The position numbers and the translations under genes were made by a program. From positions 22,826,001 through 22,890,000 of the forward strand of contig JALMGJ010000008.1 of assembly GCA_023362775.1 (NCBI GenBank): a DNA stretch of 64,000 bases, given 5' to 3'. This stretch comes from Charina bottae (taxonomy: Eukaryota > Chordata > Lepidosauria > Squamata > Charinaidae). This document shows positions 9,153 through 19,890 of the stretch, piece by piece. Within the stretch, counting starts at the first letter, position 1; the number at the start of each line of letters is the position of its first letter. The notes below the pieces were generated by a model. The model worked only from the letters and a program-made list of their open reading frames with translations, was not told where the DNA came from and did not search any database.

Positions 9153-10447
9153 AGTTTTCATCTTTTTTCTCTGTCATCATGCCAAAGCCATATACAGACT
9201 TTTGTTCAGGACCAACAGAATCCCCAAGACTTTTATTTAAAAAATCATAGCTAGAGGTCCAAATAACTAGACCTGTACAGCAATCTTGATTTGACAAGGA
9301 AAATTTGATTTGGGGCTTGCAGGGGCACTCATTACCCGCCAACGACGCCTTCAAAACGCTGTATTTTTTTGGCACTTAAAAAGATGTCACTGGATGCTAC
9401 ATGCATGCCTTCGCATGCTCCGTATTTCTTCTTCTAACTTATACAGATAAACCAGGGCACGGCAGTCAACTGGACTGAATGTACCAAAAAAATCAACAAA
9501 AATAATAAGAATACATTCTCCCTGCCCATTGCCAGGTCTAAAAGAATCTAGATGAGAGCAATACTAGAAGCATTCACCTAGCTACAATCTTTTGTATTGT
9601 TTAGATTTTGCATGAATTGAAATGCAAAGCAAACTTTTCTGTTTAGGAAAACGATATTAAGCATTTTGAATTTAATTATCTTTGACATGTGTGAAAATGA
9701 AGGTTTTACACATGCCTATCTTTCCATCCATCTATCTTACAATAAGTTATCCAAATATAGACTGAACAAAATTCTTCCTCATCTAAACCCTGGATATGCT
9801 CCTATTTGTTGAAGTCTTTCTTAAAATATGGCAAACAAAATATGATAGAATGTTCTCCAACCAACACATGAGTACTATTTAAAAACAGCCACAGTATAAT
9901 TCCTTGCATGTATATAGTTCCTTGCATCTATTGTGAAGAGAATATTTTATTTTTTAATTAGATTTACAGTTTATGGCTGCCCATCTCGTCAAGTGACTCT
10001 TGGTGGAACAAATGAAATGAATTTAATTTTTAGGACTCTAACTTAGATGCCAAAAGAAGTTATTCCAAATCAGGGTCCTGAGCTACTGCTAAGAGAAGCA
10101 CTCAGGGGGTTAAATATATATAACAGCAACTTTCCAATTAGATGCAGGGTAAAATGAAATCCCTGGGCAGAGCTTGATAATTTTAATTATGAGTACTAGA
10201 TTCAAAGGCCATAAGTGGCTCCTGGATTGTTTCCTGCTTTTCTTGTTGTTACCATAGCCAGGGGATTCTAAAAAATGTTGCTATTTTTCCATTCTGCTAA
10301 TTTATTTGTAATTAAATTACTTGCTTCAAGCTGGTTGCCTCTTCCAATGCAGAATGCACAAAGCGAGATAAATATGCAGACTGATCACTACTGAAATTTT
10401 ATACTGCAGGGGAAAGGTCTTCAGTGCCCTTATTAGAGTAATGTTAA
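9153..10447. other. Unassigned AT-rich DNA
   Basis: No gene. A minus-strand frame crossing 9170-9375 runs on into the CpG-rich element and has no recognised domain. The rest shows no repeat I can name. Confidence 0.45.
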
Positions 10448-10609
10448 TTGAGAACTAGTGTAGAACAATGGTTAGGATTCTGAGCTATGAACCAGAAGCC
10501 TCTGGGTCAGATTCCACTTTTGCAATGAATGTTTTGTAAAAGCCCTAAGCAAGTCACTATGGTTCAACTATCCAGGTGTAAAAGGGAGATAATAATATAC
10601 AGTATAATT
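10448..10609 (+). mobile_element. MIR-like (CORE) SINE fragment
   Basis: The order of blocks follows MIR: 'gtgtagaacaatggttagga', 'ctatgaaccagaagcctctg', 'ggtcagattccac', 'gcaagtcactatggttcaac' and 'gtgtaaaagggagataataa'. It is old and diverged. It ends where the PLE at 10610 starts, so the PLE probably landed in it. Confidence 0.6.
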
Positions 10610-11331
10610 GGCTGTTGTGGGTCTTCCGGGCTGTGTGGCCGTGTTCTGGAAGTTGTGGTTCCTAACGTTTCGCCAGCATCTGTGGCCAGCATCTTCAGAG
10701 GGCAGGAGCACAGATAGAAGCAAAATCTCTGTGCCCAGGTAGAGTGGCAATGTTCTATTTATAGAGCTAAATTATAAGAGATTAGGTGGGGTTTTTTGTT
10801 GTGTTGAAATGTTAACGAGTGGCTGATGAGCGTGATTAGCATGTTCATTGTGAGAAGTATTCCCATGTCCTGGTGGTTGGACTGAGTTCGTTGACCTTTT
10901 GCAGGCTGTGTTTTTCAGGACTGGTAGCCAGGTTTTGCTAATTTTTAAACTTTCTTCTTTTTTATTGTAACTGTGCTGGTGTTTGTGAATTTCAATGTCT
11001 TCTCTGTGTAATCTGGTGTAGTGGCTTTTGGTGTTGTCCAGTATTTGTGTTTTCAAATAGGATTTTGTGTCCCGTTTGCTTGAGAGCATGTTCAGCTACT
11101 GAAGATTTTTCCGGTTGCTGTAGTCTGCAGTGTCTTTCATGTTCTTTTATCCTGGTGTGAATGCTTCGTTTTGTGGTTCCAATGTATACTTGTCCACAGC
11201 TGCATGGTATGCGGTATACTCCTGCAGCGGTGCGGGGGTCCCTTTTGTCTTTTGCTTTTTAGCATTTGTTGTATTTTTCTGGTGGGTCTGAAGACTGTTT
11301 GAAAGTTGTGTTTTCAGACCCACAGTCTTCA
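10610..11331 (-). pseudogene. Penelope-like element, GIY-YIG and 3' end
   Basis: PLEs encode a reverse transcriptase followed by a GIY-YIG endonuclease. On the minus strand, 11202-11139 encodes CGQVYIGTTKRSIHTRIKEH, the 'xVYIGxTxR...Rxxxh' core of a GIY-YIG domain. A frameshifted continuation gives the 105-codon frame 10772-11089 (ILDNTKSHYTRLHREDIEIH onward), typical of the PLE C-terminus. The 3' end (10730-10610) is about 98% identical by eye to the inverted PLE arms at 53998-54233. No reverse transcriptase part is present, so the copy is 5'-truncated. Its last ~40 bases (about 11286-11331) contain a short inverted duplication of 'gtgggtctgaagactg'. The element stops exactly where the 256-bp inverted repeat arm begins. 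Confidence 0.88.
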
Positions 11332-11587
11332 GAACAAGCCTTCTTAATATACTTCAACCATACATGTGCAGGAAAGCTGTATGAATAGCTATATTATACT
11401 TGTAATGGGAATAAAGGTTTTCTGTATGTCCCTTCTGAAGTTCTGAAATGCTACAGCTCCAGAAGGGCTCTGCCATGAGGTTTCCTGAATAGGACATTTA
11501 GAAGACTATGAAGCCTTGGGAATGCATCCTATGTTTTTACATTTTGTAGGCTCTGGAAGATGGAACAGATGAAGAATTAATTTGACC
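11332..11587. repeat. Left arm of a perfect 256-bp inverted repeat
   Basis: By direct comparison this arm is the exact reverse complement, base for base, of 13291-13546. The outer border touches the 5' end of the PLE; the inner border is followed by 'agattttttttt'. No open frame, known transposon end or TSD is visible. The sequence is ordinary AT-rich DNA. Confidence 0.97.
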
Positions 11588-12478
11588 AGATTTTTTTTTC
11601 TAATGGCACTTACCCTAGATTGTAATTAATAAGGGCAAAATGCATTTCATTATGTTTTCGATTGAAACCTTAGGTTATTTTAGCTACTCAAATGTATCAG
11701 AGTAGATCCTAGCAATTGTTAGATATTATATTCACCTTTCTCTTTTAGTTATGTTTGACTCTGAGTATGCGGTTCAAACAAAGGTTCTCTGCTGGGGATA
11801 GCAATATGTGTTGCAGTCCATTCATCCTGCAGAACAGATGGTGCAATCCCTTTGCTTTACTTGTTCTTGCCACAATTTTATGACTCATTATGTCATAACT
11901 CATGCCATAGTTTCTGGATTTATTTTGGCTGTATAAAACAGAACCATTCATTCTATTTAAATAGCGCAGCAAATATGTTTTGCCAAGTGAACAAATTAGG
12001 CAAGGTCTTCTGTTTGTTGCAGTGGGCATACATCCATTGAAGTCAACAGAACTATGCTGATTTACACAGACAAGACTGTGGTTCAATAGTGGTATGCTGC
12101 AAGTACACATGGATTGTAGCTAGGTTTCTCCCAACCAGAGAAAGTATGTCTTGTTTTGAATATAGCCATCACTAAAAACTGAATGAATAGAAACCCATAT
12201 GCTCTTTTAAATGAAAGACATACCATACACCTATTGTACACCCATAGAGACAATTTTACAGATGACTTTTAATGGAATCAAATAATTTTATAGTATTTGC
12301 CTTCTGATGAAGAACCTGGTCCTGATTTCAATATGTGTACCTCAAAGAAAAACTTGGTGTTTCTGATATGAAGGACTAATGAAGGACATGAGAATACTAT
12401 GATTTTAATTATTTTAATAATCATATATCAGTAGTAATAGTGTATACCTTTTTTGTATGGGGCTGATCAGATAAGGAT
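11588..12478. other. Unassigned spacer between inverted arms
   Basis: AT-rich DNA without a recognised repeat. A 121-codon minus-strand frame (11745-12110) carries no family motif and is probably chance. Confidence 0.5.
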
Positions 12479-12480
12479 AT

Positions 12481-12702
12481 GCTGACGTCACCGGAAGTGA
12501 CGTCATAGGCCCTCCCCTCCCATGATCCTTTGCGTGTTGGTCAAATGCTGATGTCACTGGAAGTGACGTCATAGTCCCTCCCCTCCCATGATCCCCTGCG
12601 TGTTAGTCACCCCTCCCATCATGCAACGTGTGTTTTGCCGGAAGTGACGTGTCAGCCACCCCTCCCTGGACCATCCGCATGTTTTGCCGGAAGTGGTGTG
12701 TG
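12481..12702 (+). promoter_or_regulatory. Clustered ETS/CRE-type composite sites in partial tandem repeat
   Basis: A GC-rich stretch with four GGAAGTG cores at about 12493, 12559, 12640 and 12689. Copy 1 reads ccggaagtgacgtca, an ETS site fused to a perfect CRE palindrome TGACGTCA (12498-12505). A second CRE lies just upstream at 12483-12490. Copy 2, 66 bp later, repeats the layout with CRE at 12564-12571 and a mutated upstream TGATGTCA. Copies 3 and 4 keep the ETS core but lose the full CRE. C-rich 'ccctcccctcccatgatc' blocks follow copies 1 and 2. The ETS and CRE consensus sequences are established; promoter activity is inferred. Confidence 0.55.
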
Positions 12703-12821
12703 CCCCTGCCCCGCACCGTGTGCTATCCCCAATGCAAGCCCAGGCATGCCCCAGGACCACATGGCTGTGAAGGAAGTGGGGGAAATAGAAAAGCGGGACA
12801 ATGCTTTTTCAAAAGGGGAAA

Positions 12822-13290
12822 CAGTTTTCCTTTCCCTAAGCAGGCAGACGCACTGAAGGAAATGCCTATAAAGCCTTTCTAACTTGATCTGGCTGCAGGA
12901 GTTAAAATGCCACGGCTGGCATAGATGGCCAGGGCTGATTAGGAGGGAAGCTTTTTTTAAAAGCAGAGTTTTCTTCTTCTCCACACATGCCAAACTGTTT
13001 TTAAAAGCCCAGGGGAATTTCCGGCAGCTTTCCTTTCCCTGAGCAGGCAGCCGCCCTGAAGGAAATGTTTATAAGGCCTTTCTAATGCAGCAGTAAACGA
13101 GGAAGGTTATAAAAGATAACACCAGAACCTTTTTTTTTTTTTTTTTTTTTACTCACGAGGTTGCAAGCAGGAAATGGCTATCTGGCTGCCCAGTTCTGAA
13201 GAGGAAACCTTTTTTAAAAGCAGAGTTTTCTCCTTCCCCATACATCCACATTGTCTCTGGTAGTACCGGCAAAACTGTTTTAAAAGCAGA
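12822..13290. repeat. Imperfect ~200-bp tandem duplication with poly(T) run
   Basis: The block at 12822-12882 ('tttcctttccctaagcaggc', 'ctgaaggaaatg', 'cctttctaa') recurs at 13025-13085, 203 bp later. A second shared block, 'ttaaaagcagagttttct', occurs near 12957 and 13214. A run of 21 T lies at 13130-13150. The segment is GC-richer than its surroundings and joins the ETS/CRE block to the right inverted arm. It is probably a decayed mobile element, family unknown. Confidence 0.75.
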
Positions 13291-13546
13291 GGTCAAATTA
13301 ATTCTTCATCTGTTCCATCTTCCAGAGCCTACAAAATGTAAAAACATAGGATGCATTCCCAAGGCTTCATAGTCTTCTAAATGTCCTATTCAGGAAACCT
13401 CATGGCAGAGCCCTTCTGGAGCTGTAGCATTTCAGAACTTCAGAAGGGACATACAGAAAACCTTTATTCCCATTACAAGTATAATATAGCTATTCATACA
13501 GCTTTCCTGCACATGTATGGTTGAAGTATATTAAGAAGGCTTGTTC
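13291..13546. repeat. Right arm of a perfect 256-bp inverted repeat
   Basis: Exact reverse complement of 11332-11587, separated by 1,703 bp. Identity stops abruptly at both borders: the inner flank is '...taaaagcaga', the outer flank 'atttgtttgcttc'. Neither flank forms a TSD with the left arm. Confidence 0.97.
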
Positions 13547-14081
13547 ATTTGTTTGCTTCTCTGTTTTTAATTTACAGACTAGATCTTCACATGACAGGTA
13601 TTATATGAATAGCATTTACACATATAAAAGTTCCTAGATATGTAGATACCAGTAATTTTCAGAACTGATTGCAGATTGGCCTCCTTACAGAAATAAAAAT
13701 TGTATCAAGCAATGCAGGTGTGTCTTTAATAAATTATAGTTGAATTTTGCTCAGTCAAGTATAAGATTTTATATTTAGTCACATTTGCAAATGAGTGACA
13801 ATATAATTTGTTTAAATAAATAAATAATTTATAATTATGTATTTATAAATTTTGCATTATAAATGTATAGGGTTTGCATTAAACAGATTACAAAACAAAA
13901 CCACTTCTATACAGGTTACATAATTTTATCATCCTTCACTTTCTGGTTTCAGTAAATGTTTTATATTTCTTAAATAATATGGATCCAATATTGTTATATT
14001 ATTTTGGCATTCATTGGCTTTAATTCCTAGTTATATATCGCTTCCATAGAGGCTTGAGTTTCCTGAAGCAGATTCTTCTTT
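13547..14081. other. Unassigned AT-rich DNA
   Basis: Nothing recognised beyond short A/T runs. Confidence 0.5.
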
Positions 14082-14083
14082 TA

Positions 14084-14804
14084 CAGGTAGTCCTCAGCTT
14101 ACATCCATTTGTTCAGTAAACATCCAAAGTTATGGCAGTACTGAAAAAAATGGACTTACGACCAATCCTCAAAGTTCTGGCCACCACAGCATCCCCACGG
14201 ACATGTGATTGCAATCCGGGCACTTGGGTACCCAGCTTGCGATTATGACATTGCAGCAAGCTGCATCATGTGATCACCTTTTACAACCTTCCCTGCAGGC
14301 TTCCCACAAGCAAAGTCAATGGGGAAGCCAGTAGGTAGTCCTCTGGTTCCAACGGCATTTGGGACCAGGATTTCCATCGCTAAGCAATATGGTCATAAAG
14401 CATGATGTCCCATGACTGCATCACTTAGCGATGGCATCCCAGGTATCTCATACTCCATAGCATCCCCTGCCCACCCTCCATAGCATGCACCTGCCCACAG
14501 CACCCTCCACTCTCCCACAGCCTCTGCTGGCCCTCCCAAGGCCTCCACCAGCTCTCCTGTGGCCCCCACTGACCTGCTCACACTCCCTAGTGCCTTCCCA
14601 TGGCACCCACCCAAGCTCCTTACTCGGGACTCCCGCCTTTTCCCGCTTAATGACCCACGCATTCTGGGGTTCCGATGGCAATTGGGACTGCCGGGATTGC
14701 CATTGCTAAGTGATGCAGTCACGTGATGTCATACTTCATGACCACATCACTTAGCAGTGGCAATCCCGGGAGTCCCAATTGCCATCGGAACCCGAGGACT
14801 GCCT
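14084..14804. mobile_element. Tc1/mariner-like non-autonomous element
   Basis: Starts 'ta|caggtagtcctcagctta' at 14082 and ends 'cccgaggactgcc|ta' at 14805, giving inverted ends with a TA flank as expected of Tc1/mariner superfamily elements. The interior has no transposase, only C-rich repeats ('ccatagcatcccctgcccac'). An internal hairpin has arms of about 48 bp (14669-14716 and 14744-14791). The family matches 19421-19890. The superfamily is inferred from the TA flank and end sequence. Confidence 0.65.
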
Positions 14805-14806
14805 AT

Positions 14807-15585
14807 GTGTAGTGAAGCAACTCACATCAGAATATACAGTACCATGAAAGAGCAACATTTTAAAATGTCCTGATATGGTGATTTGAAAACAATAAAGGTC
14901 TTAAGTTGAGAAACCAAATACAGAAATTGGTAACAGCTTTAACCTTTTTTTCCCCTCAAGCAATATCTTCACCACTCTCAGGATAAACTGTAAGAAAACT
15001 GTTTGCTTGTATACATTCTGCATTGCATTTAAACTGGGTAACCTGTAATATTCAAAGTCATGGATAGAAAAAAAAGTGCTTTTAAATGCTGACCGCATCT
15101 TGTTTTGTGAATGCCAAGATGTGATTTTTTTAAACTAAGATTGCCACCACTTTCTCCTCATTCACTATCTGAGGATCAGATCTAGCACTATTTTTGGCAG
15201 TGTGGGGGTCACTTTTCCCATTTCTGAAGATAAAACTCCCAGCCAGGCAAGTTAGAAATTTATAAAATTGCTCTCTATTTCCAAACTGTTTCCCACATTT
15301 CAAGGAAATTACATACCAAGGAAAGATATTGTGAGAGAATTTATCCTACTTGGCTTTTTCAGATGATCAAAAAACAAGCAGAGTCTAAAGACTTCAGAGT
15401 GATGGAGATATACTGTATGCAACACAACAATGTGTGAGCTCATATATGCTGCACGTACATGCACACACACACACACCTTGAAAGAATTCCTAAGCACTTG
15501 AAAATGAGGAAGATAAAAGAGGCCCTTCAATTTTTCATCTTTAGCAAAAATTCTACCAAACTAACAGATTCATTTACTTGCTCTA
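14807..15585. other. Unassigned AT-rich DNA
   Basis: Short minus-strand frames at 14901-15098 and 15309-15530 show no recognised motif. Confidence 0.5.
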
Positions 15586-15785
15586 GTCTTTACCATTTGC
15601 ATATAACTTGACATTGTCGCCTGTCAAATGCAATGGCTGTGTTCTTTAATACATTAATTTTTAGATCCATTCTCCTTTTTGCATCATGCAGTCTATCTAG
15701 CATTTGTTGCAAATCATTTGCATTCTCAGCCCACATCATGGCATTGTCTGCATACACATTCATGTCTCCAATCAACACATCTCTA
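15586..15785 (-). pseudogene. Non-LTR reverse-transcriptase motif C fragment
   Basis: The minus-strand frame 15590-15778 reads MNVYADNAMMWAENANDLQQ and goes on through LHDAKRRMDLKINVLKNTAIAF. This is motif C (normally YADDAVLMAE) followed by the thumb-proximal 'xKINxxKT' block. The second catalytic Asp is Asn (YADN), so the copy cannot be active. The spacing fits RTE/jockey-like LINEs but differs from the BovB, L2 and L1 copies in this window. Only about 60 codons are recognisable. Confidence 0.65.
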
Positions 15786-16103
15786 ATGTATATACATTCT
15801 TTATATGTTCATGCATAGATACATTAAACAATTAAGAAGATATGGTTGGTTTTAACTTTTGGAAGCATAAATGGATTAGGACAAGTGTGCACAATGTTTA
15901 ATGGGTCACATATAGTCCCCTAAGTATTTCACTTGTGTTCAACAAAGCATCCCAAAATCATACTACCAAAATTCAATGCAAAATGGGACATTTTTTACTT
16001 AAAATGTGGAAATCAGGATGGGAATGGGACTGCAAAGCCTCTAGCTAATTGGAAAACTAAGTGGTCTAGAAAACTTTGCCTTTCCCTGGTTTAAGGGTTA
16101 TCT
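15786..16103. other. Unassigned DNA
   Basis: Nothing recognised; it could be a decayed continuation of the reverse transcriptase fragment. Confidence 0.45.
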
Positions 16104-16111
16104 ATCTAACG

Positions 16112-16383
16112 CAGTGCTTTCCAATCTGCCGCCATTGGCAACACACCAACGGCGGCAGCGGCGGCGGCACGGGGACGTGCACGGGGGTGGGGGCGTGCAC
16201 GGCGGCGGCGTGGGGGGGTGCGCGGCGAAGGCGGCCTCCGCTAAAATGCAGAAGCGCTGATGGCGCACCGCTGCCGCTGCCGCCGTGCACACCCCCACCG
16301 CCACTTCCATGTTGTGTGGCGACACACCAAACTATGTGTTGCGACACACTAAAGTGTCGCGACACAGAGTTTGGAAAGCTGTG
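16112..16383. mobile_element. CpG-rich hAT-type miniature element with 8-bp TSD
   Basis: The ends 'cagtgctttccaa' and 'tttggaaagctgtg' are flanked by an exact 8-bp TSD, atctaacg, at 16104-16111 and 16384-16391. The interior is CGG-rich, with 'gcggcggcacggggacgtgc' and a 3' block 'gtgtggcgacacac' repeated as 'gtgttgcgacacac' and 'gtgtcgcgacacag'. 272 bp, no coding capacity. Confidence 0.93.
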
Positions 16384-16439
16384 ATCTAACGAATCACATC
16401 TTTCATGTCCTTACATTAAGTTCTGCAAAGTGTTTATTG

Positions 16440-16748
16440 TAAAGTAAGTCTCCATTTGCCTTCTCTGCTGTCTCTATGGCAGCACCTGCCTTTTGGAACA
16501 ACCTCTCCCCTGACCCTACAGGCCTTAAGAAAGGCAGGTAAGACCTAGCTCTTTCTTTGGGAGCTTGGGTCAGAATAAGCAGAATTCCCATTGGGTGGGA
16601 TATAACAATGTTCAGCTTCTGATCACCATTTAATTGTTTTAGTTGTTTTAGTTTTATATGCTTGTTTTTCTCTTTTATTTTTGTGTACGGGTTTTTGTAC
16701 ACTGCCCAGAGTCACATTGTTTGGGTGGGGGCATATAAATAAATAAAC
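16440..16748 (+). mobile_element. L2 LINE 3' remnant
   Basis: Decayed C-terminal codons ('atggcagcacctgccttttg', 'aagaaaggcaggtaagacct') correspond to the APALWN...FRK.LKTW region of L2. They are followed by a T-rich 3'UTR, 'cactgcccagagtcac' and a 'catataaataaataaac' tail. No open frame. Confidence 0.65.
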
Positions 16749-16749
16749 A

Positions 16750-19354
16750 TTCCCATTTGGTAGGTATATGATGAGGTTCACTTCTGTCAGTTGTACAGAA
16801 CTTTAGACTGTACTCCATCAGGAACTGCATTCAATTCCCATTTTCTTAACATTCAGAAATATGTTAAGACATATACTGTACCTCTTTTATCTAGTTTTTT
16901 TTTTCCAAACGTGGTTTTAATACTTACTGACACCCATTTTAATTATCTTTTGTTGTTTTTTTATGTATTTTACATGTGTTATTCAGCTTGAGGACCATTG
17001 TCAGAGGAAAAGTGGTTATAATATATAGTAATAAATACAAATAAATATAAAATTATTATCATATGGATGTATTTGTCAGAGCAGATGAAATTGGAAGGAA
17101 GACTTTAAAAAGCCTTTCATTGTATATACTTCAAGTTTTAAACAACTGTTTGATTACTTTCCAGTGACAAAATTTGACAAGATCAGTTTCCTAGACTACT
17201 TGTAGTTTTTTCAAAATTGTATATTTCAAAGTAATGAAGCTAAAATAGACTTTGTTTATGCTCAATCACTTTAAGATACAAGGGATGATTCTAATTATTT
17301 TTCCACCTTTAGCATTTTTCTCCTTGTCAGTACTAACGCAGAATTGGTAATGCAGTAATCTTAATAATTAATGCCTTGTTGACTTGATGAGAGTTTCAAA
17401 TGTTGCCTTGCATACAACAGTGCTGCCAAACTTTTTAACAGAAAAGGAACAGTTAACACTATTTATTCCACTTGAGGCAATGTAAATTCACAGGCAGACT
17501 GATAAAACGTCTAAACGGCTCTTGAGAGTATTTCCATGTACCGGTGCTAGAAAATATAACCTTCAACAATTAAACCTAGATAGGTGATTGAACTGGAACT
17601 TCCATCATTCCCAAGTTAGAAGTATGCCACTGAACCAGAGGCTGATCTTTTTGTTAGACTGGCCTGTAATTCAGCAGCATACTTCCAATTTGGGAATGAG
17701 AGAAATAATAAATAGAGAAGGGTTCTTTTTTAGGAGTTTCTAGGAGGAACTACCTGATTACTTCCTAATACCACTATGGGTCATCTGCTTCTTAGAGAAG
17801 TTTGCCCAGTGAGCAAATTTTACCTCATTTGTGCCTGTTGCCTGCTCCTTTTTTCTTGTCTTATTTGACTGATGCCTTACCTTGACCTTTCTAATCCACA
17901 GTAGGTATATCCTTGGACTAATGACCTTGCTTTGATCCTATTTTGTCCAACCACTCTCTCAGAAATGAGTAATCCTGGAGTGCAGTTTTTAAAGAGGTAA
18001 GACGATCTTTAAATCATACATTTCTATGAATCTTTCTATTTTTGCTTGAATGGGAGCTTCATACAGATGAAACAAGTGAGTGAAATTAGAGTCTAAGGTT
18101 TAATAGGCCGAGCAAATTATTTATCCATTTTGGATTGGCAATCTTTTACGAAGGGACTGTGTTGGTGGAGGGGTCTGTAATGGTGGTAACTGTGCTTATA
18201 GAATTCCAATGAGAAGCAAGCTTATTTTTTTCTCTGTTAAGCAAATTGCATGAAAACAGAAAGTGTTTCTCAGATTGATTTGTCCTAGTTATGGTAACTT
18301 ACAACAGCTCAGACAGAGCTATTTTCAGCCCCCTCCAACACAGGCTGGCTAAATTCTTTGTCAGCTTTCTAGATTCAGAAAGTTTAATAAACCTATGGAG
18401 TCCCTGATATTGGCTGATCAGTATCAGGGGAAGCTTTGTATCCATTTTGAGAACTTTCCCCCCACCCCTCCCATATTAAAGACATATAATGATAGTTCAA
18501 ATAAAGTTTAGATGGGTCTTAATATTGCTTCTGTAAGCTCCCCTTTCAACCTATATAGCTGTAGTTTGGTGGTGTAGGCCACCAAAGGCAAAGGAGTGAA
18601 AGTTATAAGGCAGATAAACAGGGAAAGAATTACAGAATATTAAGGAGATTCTTGTCTAAGCTTTATCTCAATTTAATTAGGGAACTTGATTTTGTTTGGA
18701 TAAACTCAGAGACTGTATAACAAACTTGCAACTATGGTTTCAGAACACCCGCTGGGTATGCCAAGATCATTCAGACCCTTAAACATTAATTATTGGGTTC
18801 TGTTGACATTTCCTTCTGGCATACAGGGGAGCATTAATAAGCACTACAGAATTACTATTTTATGTGAAAAAGAAATAAACATAAAACTAAAATGGAATTG
18901 ATGCAATCTATGATGTCTTCTCTTAAGATGTATGGCCTTTTGTATAATTAAATAAAAACTTTCATATATTTACATCTATGGAAGTTGGAAGGAAGGAAGG
19001 AAAATCTAATTGAATTGGTATGAAACAGAAATGCAAATTTGGGGAATCTCTTTCCTTTTGGTGGAAGGGGGAAGAAACAAGAACCTATCTTGAAGACTGA
19101 AAATAAATTGCACAGGTGGCTTCCTTTGTTCTATAATTCTTAGAACTCTTTGGACTAATTTCCCCAAGAACCTGTTTTGTAACTTGTCATTCTGATCTAG
19201 AGAATAGATTGGATTCTTGAGAAAGGAAAAATAACCTGTGAAGCAGGTGTGTGAAAATAAAAAATAGGTCTGTGAAAATAAAGGTTGGTGAAACAGCAGT
19301 AAGGATTCAGTTACAGAGTCAATTTGTCTCATTAAAAATATCATTGTTTGATAA
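16750..19354. other. Unassigned AT-rich DNA (2.6 kb)
   Basis: The longest quiet stretch in the first third. No gene, no recognised repeat. It holds an imperfect inverted pair ('cattcccaagttagaagtat' near 17606 and its partner near 17680) and a short (GGAA)n near 18990. Only frames below 115 codons without motifs are present. Confidence 0.5.
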
Positions 19355-19420
19355 AGCTAGTTTGGTCTAGTGGTTAAGGTGCTGGGCTAGAAACCAGGAG
19401 TCTGTGAGTTCTAGTCCAAG
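19355..19420 (+). mobile_element. tRNA-derived SINE head
   Basis: 'agtttggtctagtggttaag' then 'gctagaaaccaggagtctg' and 'gagttctagtcc' form the same tRNA-like head as the SINE at 6105-6325. The copy ends abruptly where the mariner-like sequence begins. Confidence 0.65.
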
Positions 19421-19890
19421 GAGTCCCACTATGGAGTACAAGATCCCAGGGATCTTGAACTCCATAACACCCCCTGCCCTCCTGCACTCCATAGCATATG
19501 CCTGCCTGAAGCACCCCCTTCCTGCACTCCATAGCACGCGCCCACCTGCAGCATCATCCCACCCGCCCACACTCACCTACCTATGCCTTAGTTGGCCCAT
19601 CCATGGCCCCTGCCAGCCCACTGATGTTCCTTAGCACCCACCTGCAGCCCCCACTGGTTTCTCTCTAGCACCTGCATGCGGCACCCTCTGCCCCCCTGCA
19701 CTTCTTGCCTGGAACTCCCACCTCTTCCTGCTTAATGACCCACATGGTCCTGGGGTTATGATGGCACCCAGTTCTGCCAGGATTGCCATTGCTAAGCAAT
19801 GTGGTCATCTGATGTCTCACTTTATGACCGCATCACTTAACAATGAAAATTCCAGTCCCAATTGCCATTGTAACCTGAGGACTACCTGTA
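19421..19890. mobile_element. Tc1/mariner-like element, 5'-incomplete
   Basis: Shares the body of 14084-14804 ('ccatagcatatgcctgcctg', 'cttaatgacccaca', 'gattgccattgctaagcaat', 'gaccgcatcacttaacaatg'). It ends with a well-preserved terminus 'cctgaggactacctgta'. The matching left terminus is missing. Confidence 0.6.

Noticed and set aside
8753..9375. Several overlapping Ala/Arg/Pro-rich open frames on both strands
   Set aside because: They arise from the CGG/CGCG-rich core of a TSD-flanked hAT miniature element; frames are open on both strands because stop codons are rare in such composition.
16076..16384. Open frames across the second CpG-rich element
   Set aside because: Same composition effect inside a mapped transposon.
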